A stretch of DNA of 14,526 bases from an uncultured Rhodospirillales bacterium (GTDB taxonomy: Bacteria; Pseudomonadota; Alphaproteobacteria; Acetobacterales; Acetobacteraceae): positions 1 to 14,526 of the forward strand of contig CAIVDX010000252.1 of assembly GCA_903904805.1 (NCBI GenBank), in the 5' to 3' direction. Positions 7,437-14,526 of this stretch are shown one piece after another. The translations under genes were made by a program, and so were the position numbers. Every line of letters begins with the position of its first letter. Within the stretch, counting starts at the first letter, position 1. Below the pieces are notes generated by a model. That model did not search any database, was not told where the DNA came from, and saw only the letters and a list, made by a program, of their open reading frames with translations.

Positions 7437-8675
7437 TCAGTAGGGCGCGGTGTGAACCCGCCCGACTGAATCAATAAAGATCCGCTCACTCTCGGCAGGT
7501 GCGCCGGCCACCCGGTCGGCGCACCAGTCAGCGAGCATGGTCAGCCAGTTCTCGCCCAACGCCGACGACGGGTTATTGCCGCCGATCGCGTGCCGCTCGC
7601 CCTCATACACCACCAGCTTGCGCGGCACGCTCACGCGCTCCATCAGCCGGTCGGTGAATTCCAGCGGCGACAGCTCGTCGTCACCACCAGCCAGCACCAG
7701 CAGCGGGGCGGCGATGCGCGCCAGGATCGGGTCGAGATCGAAGCCTTTGATGAACGCGTCGAACGCCGCCTCATCCTCGTAGCCCGACATATACATGAAC
7801 CGCATCTTGAAGCTGGGCGCGGCCGCGTTCATCAGCGTCTCCAGCCCCGCCTCGTGGCAGACGAAGGCAACACCGGTGCCCAGGATGCGATCGCCCAGCC
7901 CGGCGGCGGCCTGCAAACCAAAGAATGTGCCGAAGCTCACGCCGGTGACGACCATTTTCCCGGCGTCGATCTCCGGCTGGGTGAGCAGCCAGTCATGCAC
8001 CGCCTGCGCCGCCTCGATATGGTTCGTCGGCGTCACGAACAGCCCGTTCAGCGGGCACTCGCCCTGGCCCGGCCCGTCATAGGCAAACACCGCAAACCCG
8101 CGCTCGATGAACTTGTCGCCGTACATCGAGACCATGATCTCCTTCGACGCATCCATGCCATCAAGCGCGATCGCGCAGGGGAATGTCTCGCCCGGTGCCG
8201 GCGCGTGCGGCAGGTGCAGCACGCCTGGCAGAACGTGATCGCCAAAGGGAATTTCCACACGCCGGGTCGGCCGCGGCGCGTGCTGCATGTAGCGGCCGTA
8301 GCACTCGATCATCCGCGCATTGTAGTCGAGCGCGGTGGCGTTCGTTTCGAAGATCGGCCAGCGCGCCGCGGAATAAAGCAGGGCCGCGACGAACCAGTTC
8401 TCGCGTGCCGAAACCAGCTTCCCGGCCTGCGCATAGCTTTCCGCGCGGGCCTGGCGCCGGCGCCCGGCGGCGGCGAATTCGCGGTGCATGTCCGAAAATT
8501 TGCGCACCCGCAGGCCGATCGAGCGCATCTCGCCCACCGCCTCGGGCCCGCAGGGCAGCAGCGTGTAAGCCACCCGCGGCTGGTCCCACTCCATGCCGAC
8601 CGATTGCACGATCGAATCTAGAACCCAGCGCTGCTCCTGCCAGCGGCGCACCCTGCGTTCGGTCGTTGCCTTCAT
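7437..8675 (-). CDS. Alpha/beta hydrolase (FrsA / dihydropseudooxynicotine-hydrolase-like)
   Basis: Serine hydrolase of unknown substrate, 412 residues. An N-terminal helical region (about 1-135), as in FrsA/DHPON-hydrolase type enzymes where it forms a cap, precedes the alpha/beta core. Visible elements: LDGMDASKE (about 171-179), AYDGPGQGE (oxyanion-side loop), nucleophile elbow GVSFG with Ser247, acid in AGGDDE (Asp333 probable) and His362 in GERHAIGG. The triad is complete. Cytoplasmic: no signal peptide. ATG at 8675 was chosen over the adjacent GTG at 8678 because the GGGGGA ribosome-binding site is then 8 nt away. It is the last gene of the inferred ygfZ-GT2-hydrolase transcript, 27 nt after the GT2 stop, and ends 20 nt from the convergent DUF2076 stop. 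Carbon-carbon or ester bond cleavage are both possible. Confidence 0.9.
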   Translation of the reverse strand: MKATTERRVRRWQEQRWVLDSIVQSVGMEWDQPRVAYTLLPCGPEAVGEMRSIGLRVRKFSDMHREFAAAGRRRQARAESYAQAGKLVSARENWFVAALLYSAARWPIFETNATALDYNARMIECYGRYMQHAPRPTRRVEIPFGDHVLPGVLHLPHAPAPGETFPCAIALDGMDASKEIMVSMYGDKFIERGFAVFAYDGPGQGECPLNGLFVTPTNHIEAAQAVHDWLLTQPEIDAGKMVVTGVSFGTFFGLQAAAGLGDRILGTGVAFVCHEAGLETLMNAAAPSFKMRFMYMSGYEDEAAFDAFIKGFDLDPILARIAAPLLVLAGGDDELSPLEFTDRLMERVSVPRKLVVYEGERHAIGGNNPSSALGENWLTMLADWCADRVAGAPAESERIFIDSVGRVHTAPY

Positions 8676-8680
8676 CACAG

Positions 8681-8700
8681 TCCCCCCGATTTTGGGAGGA
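8681..8700 (-). promoter_or_regulatory. Hairpin covering the hydrolase ribosome-binding site
   Basis: In the minus-strand transcript UCCUCCC (8700-8694) can pair with GGGGGGA (8687-8681) across a six-base AAAAUC loop: seven pairs, one of them G-U. The 3' arm is the only Shine-Dalgarno-like sequence before the hydrolase ATG at 8675. The 5' arm starts two bases after the GT2 stop codon (8705-8703), so a terminating ribosome would cover it. No U-tract follows, which argues against a terminator. The pairing is seen in the sequence; a regulatory role is inference. Confidence 0.4.
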
Positions 8701-8702
8701 GG

Positions 8703-9842
8703 TTATCTCCGGCGGGCCCGCCAGACCAGCGTGGACGACACCGCATAGTTCCACACCAGACCGATCGCCGCCCCCAGCAGGCCCGGCCAGATCACGCCGT
8801 CATTCTGATAATACAGCATGCGCGCGATGCCGATATTCGCCGCCGCGCCGATGCCGCAGACCAGCATGAACTCCACCAGGCCCCGCCACAGCCGCGAGCC
8901 CTTCAGCTTCATGTCGCGATAGGTGATGGCGTTGTTCAGCTGGAAGTTGGTCAGCATCGCCACCAGGGTCGCCCCGGTCTGCGCCAGGCCGAAAGTGATG
9001 CCCGACGACAGGCTCAGCATCAGCACGAGATAATGGATGATCAGGCCAACGAAGCCCACGCCGGCGAACGACATGAAGCGCAGCGGCACCATGCCGTGGA
9101 ACAATTTATCCAGCAGCAGCGCGCCAAACTGCACGATCACCAGGATCGACAGCTTGCTCTCGCCCTCCACACGCGGACGGAAGGTGGCACCGATCTCGCG
9201 CACCACCGGTGGCGTCTTGGTGGAGAGCAGATAGTCGAGCAGGATCTTGAAGCCCTGGCCGGTCAGCGACGGGGCGGTCTGCTCGAACAGGTCGCGCCGG
9301 CCCGCGAAGAAGCCGCTCATCGGATCGGTCAGCTTCACCGGCAGCAGCTTGTGCACCAGGGAAATGCCCACGGTGGACAGGCGGTAGCGCCAGGCGCTGG
9401 AAAGGCCGGCGGCATCGCCGCCATCGGCGAAGCGGCTGGCCACCACCACATCCGCGCCATCCTCGCGCAGCATCCGCAACATCTCCGGCAGCCGCGTCTC
9501 GTCATGCTGGCGATCGCCGTCGATCACCGCGAAATATTTGGCTGACGAGGAGAGAATTCCCTCAATGACCGCCGAAGACAGGCCGCGCCGCCCGATGCGC
9601 CGGATGCAGCGAACCCGCGGGTCGGTCACCGCGATGGCCCGCGCCACGTCCGAGGTGCCATCTGGGCTGTCGTCATCGACAAAAATGGCTTCCCAGGCGA
9701 TGCCCCCAAGTGCCGCAGCGAGCTGCGCCACCATGGGGCCGACATTGCCGCGCTCATTGTAGCAGGGGATGATCACGCTGAGCTCGGCGGCATGGGCCGC
9801 CGCAGGCGCGGCCTGGGACTGGGTCTCGGAGCCGGTCAACAC
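8703..9842 (-). CDS. GT2 glycosyltransferase fused to GtrA-like membrane domain
   Basis: Likely transfers a sugar from a nucleotide donor to polyprenyl phosphate on the cytoplasmic face (DPM1-like GT2); the GtrA domain is the kind associated with moving lipid-linked sugars across the membrane. The 379 residues show LSVIIPCYNERGN (21-33), VDDDSPDGT (55-63), the DxD site DGDRQHDE (108-115), TDPMSGFFAGRR (172-183) and GFKILLDYLL (197-206). Four hydrophobic helices of the GtrA type follow from about 252 to 375, ending NYAVSSTLVWRARRR. DGDR replaces the commoner DADL of relatives. The start is GTG at 9842 with GAGGA 10 nt upstream; a nearby TTG is an alternative. It lies 50 nt downstream of ygfZ and 27 nt upstream of the hydrolase on the same strand. 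The sugar is unknown. Confidence 0.93.
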   Translation of the reverse strand: MLTGSETQSQAAPAAAHAAELSVIIPCYNERGNVGPMVAQLAAALGGIAWEAIFVDDDSPDGTSDVARAIAVTDPRVRCIRRIGRRGLSSAVIEGILSSSAKYFAVIDGDRQHDETRLPEMLRMLREDGADVVVASRFADGGDAAGLSSAWRYRLSTVGISLVHKLLPVKLTDPMSGFFAGRRDLFEQTAPSLTGQGFKILLDYLLSTKTPPVVREIGATFRPRVEGESKLSILVIVQFGALLLDKLFHGMVPLRFMSFAGVGFVGLIIHYLVLMLSLSSGITFGLAQTGATLVAMLTNFQLNNAITYRDMKLKGSRLWRGLVEFMLVCGIGAAANIGIARMLYYQNDGVIWPGLLGAAIGLVWNYAVSSTLVWRARRR

Positions 9843-9892
9843 AGTCTGGAATTCCTCATCTGCTCGGCGCGACTGGCGCGATCGGCAAGGGT

Positions 9893-10699
9893 TTAGCCGG
9901 GTTCCGGCAATTCGATCCAGTCCGGCAACACCGCGCGCAGCGCAACCCCGCCCGCCGTGAGCGCGCCATCCAGTGCGGCGAGACGCAGGACCGCAAGGCC
10001 GGCGCCGCCGATGACCGACCGCAACACGCCCACCTCCTCCCCGCCCGCCAGCACCGGCGTGCCCGACGGCGGCAACGTGGCGGCGGCACGCACCGGCACC
10101 AGACGGCGCTTGACCAGGCCGCGATAGCGCGTGCGCGCGGTCAGCTCTTGGCCCATGTAACAGCCCTTGTCCCAGGCGATGCCGTGCAGCTCGTTGAAGC
10201 CGGCCTCCAGCAGGATGGATTTGTCCGCCTCCATGTCGCGGCTGCCATCGGGCAAACCGAGCGCGATGCGGTGACGGTCATACTCCTCCGGCGTCGCATT
10301 GGTCGGCAGCGCGGTGGCGAGAACGCGCCAGCCGGCCGCCTGCAGGCGCGGGTCAGGTGCGACAAGCCCCTCGTCAGGCGGCGCCCCGCCCCAGGCGGCG
10401 AAAACTGCGAGGTCGCTGGCCGCGATGCTCACCTTGCTGCGCAGCCGGAAGCGACCGAGGCGGGTGGCGATCATCTCAGCCTGATCCGCCTCCACATCCA
10501 GCAGCAGCCGCGCGCCATCGGCGACAATGAAGAAATCCGCCAGCCATTTGCCCTGCGGCGTCAGCAGCGCCGCCCACACGGACCGCCCCGGCGCCGCCTG
10601 CGCCACGTCGTTCGACACCAGCCCCTGCAAAAAGGCCACCCGGTCCGGCCCCTCGACGGCCAAAACCGCCCGCGACGGCAACATCGTTGTCTGAGTCAT
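9893..10699 (-). CDS. ygfZ: Folate-binding YgfZ/GcvT-like protein, Fe-S cluster related
   Basis: YgfZ (bacterial relative of IBA57) resembles the T-protein of glycine cleavage, binds folate, and supports assembly or repair of certain Fe-S enzymes. The 268-residue product has VAFLQGLVSNDV (21-32), LTPQGKWLADFFI (46-58) and the family hallmark KGCYMGQE (178-185), whose Cys180 is the conserved functional cysteine, then LTARTRYRGLVKRRLVPV. The frame is open upstream to 10813, but the ATG at 10699 fits family length. Its AGG sits unusually close, only about 3 nt before the ATG, so ATG 10684 or a leaderless message cannot be excluded. TTGAAA (10734-10729), a 17-nt gap and a poor -10 (TACGTC) would put transcription almost at the ATG. 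It is probably the first gene of ygfZ-GT2-hydrolase; no functional link to the sugar genes is evident. Confidence 0.94.
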   Translation of the reverse strand: MTQTTMLPSRAVLAVEGPDRVAFLQGLVSNDVAQAAPGRSVWAALLTPQGKWLADFFIVADGARLLLDVEADQAEMIATRLGRFRLRSKVSIAASDLAVFAAWGGAPPDEGLVAPDPRLQAAGWRVLATALPTNATPEEYDRHRIALGLPDGSRDMEADKSILLEAGFNELHGIAWDKGCYMGQELTARTRYRGLVKRRLVPVRAAATLPPSGTPVLAGGEEVGVLRSVIGGAGLAVLRLAALDGALTAGGVALRAVLPDWIELPEPG

Positions 10700-10733
10700 C
10701 ACCTGGACGTAGTGCCCCCACCGCCAACTTTCA

Positions 10734-10772
10734 AAAGTTCTTTGCGCCTTTCTGCCGGGAAAGAAGAACTTT
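10734..10772. repeat. Imperfect palindrome in divergent ygfZ / GT9 intergenic region
   Basis: AAAGTTCTT (10734-10742) and AAGAACTTT (10764-10772) are exact reverse complements. Inside them CTTTC (10748-10752) pairs with GAAAG (10759-10763) around a TGCCGG loop. The result is a 14-pair stem with a single 5-nt bulge (TGCGC) on the left. Another half-site, AACTTT at 10726-10731, can pair with the left arm as well. CTTTCTGCCG at 10748 is nearly repeated as CTTTCCTGCCG at 10769. The A/T-rich arms stand out in very GC-rich DNA. The remaining parts of the 122-base spacer show no gene. It could be an operator, an outward hairpin of a dispersed repeat, or a barrier between divergent transcripts; the left arm overlaps the TTGAAA proposed for ygfZ. 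Confidence 0.8.
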
Positions 10773-10821
10773 CCTGCCGTCCCGGGCCGCCCCTGGCGAG
10801 CACCCAGGTTCATGCTAGACC

Positions 10822-11742
10822 ATGCAGGTGCGCATTCTTTTCGTCACCTCCAACCGCGTCGGCGACGCGGTGCTGTCCACCGGGCTGCTCGACCATCTGT
10901 TGCGCGCCTATCCGCAGGCGCGCTTCACGGTGGCCTGCGGCCCGCCGGCGTTCGGCGTGTTCGCCCGCATGCCCCGGCTTGAGCGCCTGATCGCCTTCGG
11001 CAAACAGACCTACGACCGCCACTGGCTGAAGCTCTGGAGCCAGGTGGCCTTCACCTGGTGGGATCTGGCGATCGATCTGCGCGGCTCCGCTCTCCCGCTG
11101 CTGATCCCGGCGCGCCGGCGCGTGATGATGCGCGGCGGCCGGCATCCAGGCCTGCACATCAACCGCCTCGGCGCGGCGATGGGGCTGACCCCCGGCCCGC
11201 TTCCCGTCGCCTGGACCAGCGCGGCCGACCGCGCCAAGGCCGCGCAATTGCTGCCCGAGGGCACACCCTGGATCGGCCTCGGCCCGACCGCGAACTGGGA
11301 CGGCAAGGTCTGGCCCGCCGAGCGCTTCGCCGCCCTTGCCCGCGGCCTCGCCGAGACCCTGCCGGGCGCCCGCGTGGCGGTGTTCGGCGGCCCCGGCACA
11401 GTGGAGGCGAGACTGGCCGAGCCCCTGCTCGCCGCTCTGCCGGATGCGATCAATCTCGTCGGATCGCTGGAGCTTCCCGAGGTCGCCGCCTGCCTGCAGC
11501 GCTGTGCCATCTTCGCCGGCAATGATTCCGGCCTGATGCATCTGGCCGCCGCCGCCGGCACGCCAACGCTGGGCCTGTTCGGCACCACCGATCCGGTCGG
11601 CTACGCCCCCTCCGGCCGGCTCGCGCTGGGCGTGGCCGCACCGGGCGCGCCGAACGCCACGATGGCCGATCTCAGCCTGGACGCCGCGCTGGACGGGGCA
11701 AACCGCCTCCTCGCGCAGGACGCCACGGCGCTGGTGGCGTGA
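10822..11742 (+). CDS. Glycosyltransferase family 9 (heptosyltransferase-like)
   Basis: GT9 enzymes, such as ADP-heptose:LPS heptosyltransferases, add sugars to the LPS inner core at the cytoplasmic face. The 306-residue product has the N-terminal VRILFVTSNRVGDAVLSTG (3-21), DLAIDLRGS (81-89), the donor-side segment IGLGPTANWDGKVWPAERF (151-169), and FAGNDSGLMHLAAAAGTPTL (231-250) with the GT9-typical Asp235-Ser236-Gly237 and His240, then LFGTTDP. There is no membrane segment. Start ATG 10822 has only a weak AGG 12 nt upstream; an ATG at 10812 is in another frame. It is the first gene of a plus-strand set and its TGA overlaps the next ATG by one base. The actual sugar cannot be read from sequence, so no gene symbol is given. 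Confidence 0.93.
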   Translation: MQVRILFVTSNRVGDAVLSTGLLDHLLRAYPQARFTVACGPPAFGVFARMPRLERLIAFGKQTYDRHWLKLWSQVAFTWWDLAIDLRGSALPLLIPARRRVMMRGGRHPGLHINRLGAAMGLTPGPLPVAWTSAADRAKAAQLLPEGTPWIGLGPTANWDGKVWPAERFAALARGLAETLPGARVAVFGGPGTVEARLAEPLLAALPDAINLVGSLELPEVAACLQRCAIFAGNDSGLMHLAAAAGTPTLGLFGTTDPVGYAPSGRLALGVAAPGAPNATMADLSLDAALDGANRLLAQDATALVA

Positions 11743-12773
11743 TGGACCCGACCGTCCTGCGTTCGGCCCATCTGCTGGGCGCCCGCGGCGATGGCGGCGC
11801 GGAGGCCTTCTTCGAGCGCCTCACCGCCGCCCTCGCCACCGCCGGCGACCCGGTGATGCCGATCATCCGCACCAACCCCGAGCGCGCCGCGCGACTGCAC
11901 CGGGCCGGGCTGTCGCCGGTGCAGCTGCCGTTCGGCGGCCCGCTCGACATCATCACCAAATGGCGCGCGGCCCGCCATCTGCGCGCCTTCCACCCCCACA
12001 TCGTGGTGGCCTGGATGGGCCGCGCGGCCAGCAAGGCCCCCACCGGCGACTGGGCGCTCGCCGGCCGACTCGGCGGCTATTACGATCTCAACCGCTTCCG
12101 CTATTGCAACCATCTGATCGGCAACACCCAGGCGATCGCCGACTGGATTCTCGCCCAGGGCTGGCCCGCCGAGCGCGTCCATTATCTGCCGAACTTCGCC
12201 CGCGATCTGCGCGGGGCCGCACCCGCGCGGCCCGACATCCCTCCCGGCGCGAAGCTGGTGCTCGCCGCCGGTCGGCTGCACCCGAACAAGGCGTTCGACG
12301 TGCTGATCCGCGCGATGGCCTGGCTGGCCGACGTGCATCTGCTGATCGCCGGCGAAGGCCCCGAGCGCGCCGCGCTGGAGGCCCTCGCCCGTGCCGAAGG
12401 GGTGGCCAGCCGGGTGCATCTGCCGGGCTGGCAGACCGACACCGCCGGCCTGCTCGCCGCCTGCGACGTGTTCGTCTGCCCCTCCCGCCATGAACCGCTC
12501 GGGAATGTGGTCATCGAGGCCTTCTCCGCCGCCCGCCCGGTGATCGCCTCGGCCATCGACGGCCCGGCCACCCTGATCCGTGACGGCGAGACCGGCCTGC
12601 TGGTGCCGCCCGACGACACCCCCGCACTGGCCCGCGCCATCCAGTCATTGCTCGACGACCCCGCCCGCGCCGCCAGCCTCGCGCGCGCCGGCCGCACCAG
12701 CTTCGAGGCCGACCACGCCGCCGGCCCGGTCCTCGAAAAATGGCGCACCGGCCTGCGCCGGATGATCGCCTGA
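11742..12773 (+). CDS. Glycosyltransferase family 4 (GT-B fold)
   Basis: Retaining GT4-type transferase, 343 residues, cytoplasmic or peripherally membrane-bound, acting in surface saccharide synthesis by context. The N-terminal acceptor half starts LRSAHLLGARGDGGAEAFFE (6-25), with the glycine-rich loop typical of the family. The C-terminal donor half shows KLVLAAGRLHPNKAFDVLI (171-189), LIAGEGPER (201-209), VHLPGWQTD (225-233), and the E-x7-E motif EPLGNVVIE with Glu251 and Glu259, followed by ARPVIAS and GETGLLVPP. The ATG at 11742 overlaps the GT9 stop as TGATG, with GGTGG 4 nt upstream; a GTG one codon earlier is the only close alternative. Its own stop overlaps the next gene in the same way, so the three proteins are probably made in step. 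Confidence 0.93.
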   Translation: MDPTVLRSAHLLGARGDGGAEAFFERLTAALATAGDPVMPIIRTNPERAARLHRAGLSPVQLPFGGPLDIITKWRAARHLRAFHPHIVVAWMGRAASKAPTGDWALAGRLGGYYDLNRFRYCNHLIGNTQAIADWILAQGWPAERVHYLPNFARDLRGAAPARPDIPPGAKLVLAAGRLHPNKAFDVLIRAMAWLADVHLLIAGEGPERAALEALARAEGVASRVHLPGWQTDTAGLLAACDVFVCPSRHEPLGNVVIEAFSAARPVIASAIDGPATLIRDGETGLLVPPDDTPALARAIQSLLDDPARAASLARAGRTSFEADHAAGPVLEKWRTGLRRMIA

Positions 12774-14526
12774 TGTGCGGCATCGCCGGCCTCGCGCTCA
12801 CCCCAGGCGCCCCCGCCCCAAGCGCGGCCGTGCTGGAGGCGCTGGCCGCCGCCCTCGCCCATCGCGGCCCGGACGGCAGCGGCCACGCCACCGTTGGGCG
12901 CGTCGCCCTGGTGCACACGCGTCTTGCCATCATCGACCTCGCCGGCGGTGACCAGCCGCTGTTCGCCGGCCCCGCCGCTCTGGTGGCGAACGGCGAAATC
13001 TACAACGACCCCGCCCTGCGCGCCGCCATGCCAGGCGAGATCTTCGCCACCGGCAGCGACTGCGAATCCCCGCTGCATCTGTGGCTGCGCGAGGGCCCAG
13101 GCTTCGCCGAGCAGCTGCGCGGCATGTATGCCATCGCCCTGCATGACCGCGGCGCCCGCAGCCTGGTGCTGGCGCGCGACCGCTTCGGCATCAAGCCGCT
13201 CTATGTCGCGCAGATCGAGGGCGGCCTGGCCTTCGCCTCCGAGCCGCAGGCGCTCATCGCCGCCGGCCTCGTCGCCCCCCGCCTGCGCATCACCGCGCGC
13301 GACGAACTGCTGCAGCTCGGCTTCACCACCGGCGCCGAGACGATCTTCGATGGCATCTCCCGCGTGCTGCCCGGCGAGAGCCTGCTGGCGCGCGATGGCG
13401 CGGTGATTGAGCGCCGCCGCCTCTCCCCCATCCCGCCCGGCCCGCCGGTGCCGATCGATGAGGACGCCGCCCTCACCCGGCTCGACGCCGCTCTGGTCGA
13501 CAGCGTGACCGCGCACCAGCGCAGCGACGTGCCATTCGGCATGTTCCTCTCCGGCGGCATCGATTCCGCGGCGATCCTGTCGCTGATGGCACGGATCAAT
13601 TCGGACAAGGTGCTGGCCTTCACTGCCGGCTTCGACGCGCCCGGCGCCGCCGACGAGCGCGAACAGGCGCGCGGCCTCGCCGCCAGCGTGGGCGCGCGGC
13701 ACGAGACGGTGCTGGTGAACGAGGCAATGGTCTGGCGCCATCTGCCCGACATCGTCGCCGGCATCGACGATCCCACCGCCGACTACGCCATCATCCCCAC
13801 CTGGTTCCTGGCCCGCCGGGCGCGCGAGGACGTGAAAGTGGTGCTCTCCGGCGAAGGCGGTGACGAGATCTTCGCCGGCTATGGCCGCCAGCGCGGGGCG
13901 ATGCGCCCGATCTGGCTGGGCGGCAAGGCGATGCGCGCGAAAGGCACGTTCGACCGTGTGGATGTGCTGCGCCAGCGCCCGCCAGGCTGGCGCGATGGCT
14001 TCGCCGCCGCCGAGGCCGCCGCCAATGCTGGCCGCTCGCGCCTGGCCGGCGCGCAGGCCACCGACATCGCTGACTGGCTGCCCAACGATCTCCTCATCAA
14101 GCTCGATCGCTGCCTGATGGCGCACGGCATCGAGGGGCGCGTGCCCTTCCTCGACCCGGCGGTGGTGGCGGCCGGCTTCGCGCTGCCCGATTCACTGAAG
14201 GTGCGGCGCGGGCTGGGGAAATATCTGCTGCGGCGCTGGCTGGAAAAGGCGATGCCGGCCGCGCGCCCATTCGCGCCCAAACAGGGCTTCACCGTGCCCG
14301 TCGGCGCCTGGATCGCCGGCCAGGGTGCGAGGCTCGGCCCGCTGGTCGCAGCCCAGCCCGGCGTGGCGGAGATCGCCGACCCGGCCAAGGTGCGCACCCT
14401 GTTCGCCAATGCGGCTGGCAAGCGCGAGGGGTTTGCCGCCTGGATGCTGCTGTTCTTCGCGCTCTGGCATCACCGGCACATGCTGGGCGGGCGGGTGGAT
14501 GGCGAGGGGTGTGCCGTGCTGGCGGA
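12773..14526 (+). CDS. Asparagine-synthetase-like glutamine amidotransferase (cut by window edge)
   Basis: Class II glutamine amidotransferase joined to an ATP-dependent synthetase domain, as in AsnB. Cys2 (MCGIAGL) is the glutaminase nucleophile, with HRGPDG (30-35), TRLAIIDL (Arg50), NGEIYN (73-78) and GSDCE. The synthetase half has the PP-loop SGGIDS (260-265), SGEGGDE (359-365; Glu361 matches E. coli Glu348), LDRCLMAHGIEGRVPFLD, GKYLLRRW and KQGFTVPVGAW. All catalytic positions checked are present. 584 codons are visible and the frame is open at the edge; E. coli AsnB is 554, so the end should be near. ATG 12773 overlaps the GT4 stop (TGATG). Either asparagine synthesis or amidation of a sugar acid, as proposed for WbpS/WbtH-type enzymes in O-antigen loci, would fit; placement behind two glycosyltransferases favours the latter, as inference only. 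Confidence 0.93.
   Translation, partial: MCGIAGLALTPGAPAPSAAVLEALAAALAHRGPDGSGHATVGRVALVHTRLAIIDLAGGDQPLFAGPAALVANGEIYNDPALRAAMPGEIFATGSDCESPLHLWLREGPGFAEQLRGMYAIALHDRGARSLVLARDRFGIKPLYVAQIEGGLAFASEPQALIAAGLVAPRLRITARDELLQLGFTTGAETIFDGISRVLPGESLLARDGAVIERRRLSPIPPGPPVPIDEDAALTRLDAALVDSVTAHQRSDVPFGMFLSGGIDSAAILSLMARINSDKVLAFTAGFDAPGAADEREQARGLAASVGARHETVLVNEAMVWRHLPDIVAGIDDPTADYAIIPTWFLARRAREDVKVVLSGEGGDEIFAGYGRQRGAMRPIWLGGKAMRAKGTFDRVDVLRQRPPGWRDGFAAAEAAANAGRSRLAGAQATDIADWLPNDLLIKLDRCLMAHGIEGRVPFLDPAVVAAGFALPDSLKVRRGLGKYLLRRWLEKAMPAARPFAPKQGFTVPVGAWIAGQGARLGPLVAAQPGVAEIADPAKVRTLFANAAGKREGFAAWMLLFFALWHHRHMLGGRVDGEGCAVLA

Noticed and set aside
12182..14125. Minus-strand open frame of 647 codons opposite the GT4 and AsnB-like genes.
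   Set aside because: Crosses a gene boundary and has no family motifs, while the plus-strand genes have complete catalytic motifs; an antisense shadow.

Overview
The window is very GC-rich, tightly packed bacterial chromosome, with codons ending mostly in G or C. Gene content and protein sequence (two-subunit glyQ/glyS, PPDK directly downstream, a folate-binding YgfZ with KGCYMGQE, a DUF2076 protein, many surface-glycan enzymes) suggest an alphaproteobacterium, most probably of the Acetobacteraceae/Rhodospirillales. That placement is inference from sequence feel and gene order; nothing here fixes genus or species. No rRNA, tRNA, CRISPR array, insertion sequence or phage gene was seen.

Layout. 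(1) 1-4360, minus strand: glyQ-glyS-ppdK, an apparent operon with a 1-nt overlap and a 3-nt gap; ppdK runs off the left edge just past its catalytic histidine. A sigma70-like promoter candidate lies upstream of glyQ. (2) 4588-6481: a small plus-strand membrane protein of unknown function converging on, and overlapping by 113 nt, a minus-strand membrane-anchored GH17 beta-1,3-glucan hydrolase/transglycosylase. (3) 6592-7416, plus: a DUF2076 protein with a glycine/phenylalanine tandem repeat. (4) 7437-10699, minus: ygfZ, a GT2-GtrA fusion glycosyltransferase and an alpha/beta hydrolase, probably one transcript; a predicted hairpin sits on the hydrolase ribosome-binding site immediately after the GT2 stop codon. 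(5) 10700-10821: divergent intergenic region with a strong imperfect palindrome. (6) 10822-14526, plus: GT9, GT4 and an asparagine-synthetase-like amidotransferase, each joined to the next by a TGATG stop/start overlap; the last gene runs off the right edge close to its end.

How the genes fit together: the left third is housekeeping (charging of tRNA-Gly; pyruvate/PEP interconversion). Most of the rest concerns the cell envelope and its glycans: a GH17 glucan-remodelling enzyme, a polyprenyl-phosphate-sugar type GT2 joined to GtrA, and a GT9-GT4-amidotransferase set that plausibly builds and amidates a surface saccharide such as LPS core. YgfZ (Fe-S cluster repair/assembly) and the hydrolase are the outliers. 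The points most worth a second look are the GT9-GT4-AsnB cassette, the convergent overlap near 4865-4977 where both reading frames seem to run into foreign sequence, the divergent palindrome, and the hairpin that could couple hydrolase translation to GT2.
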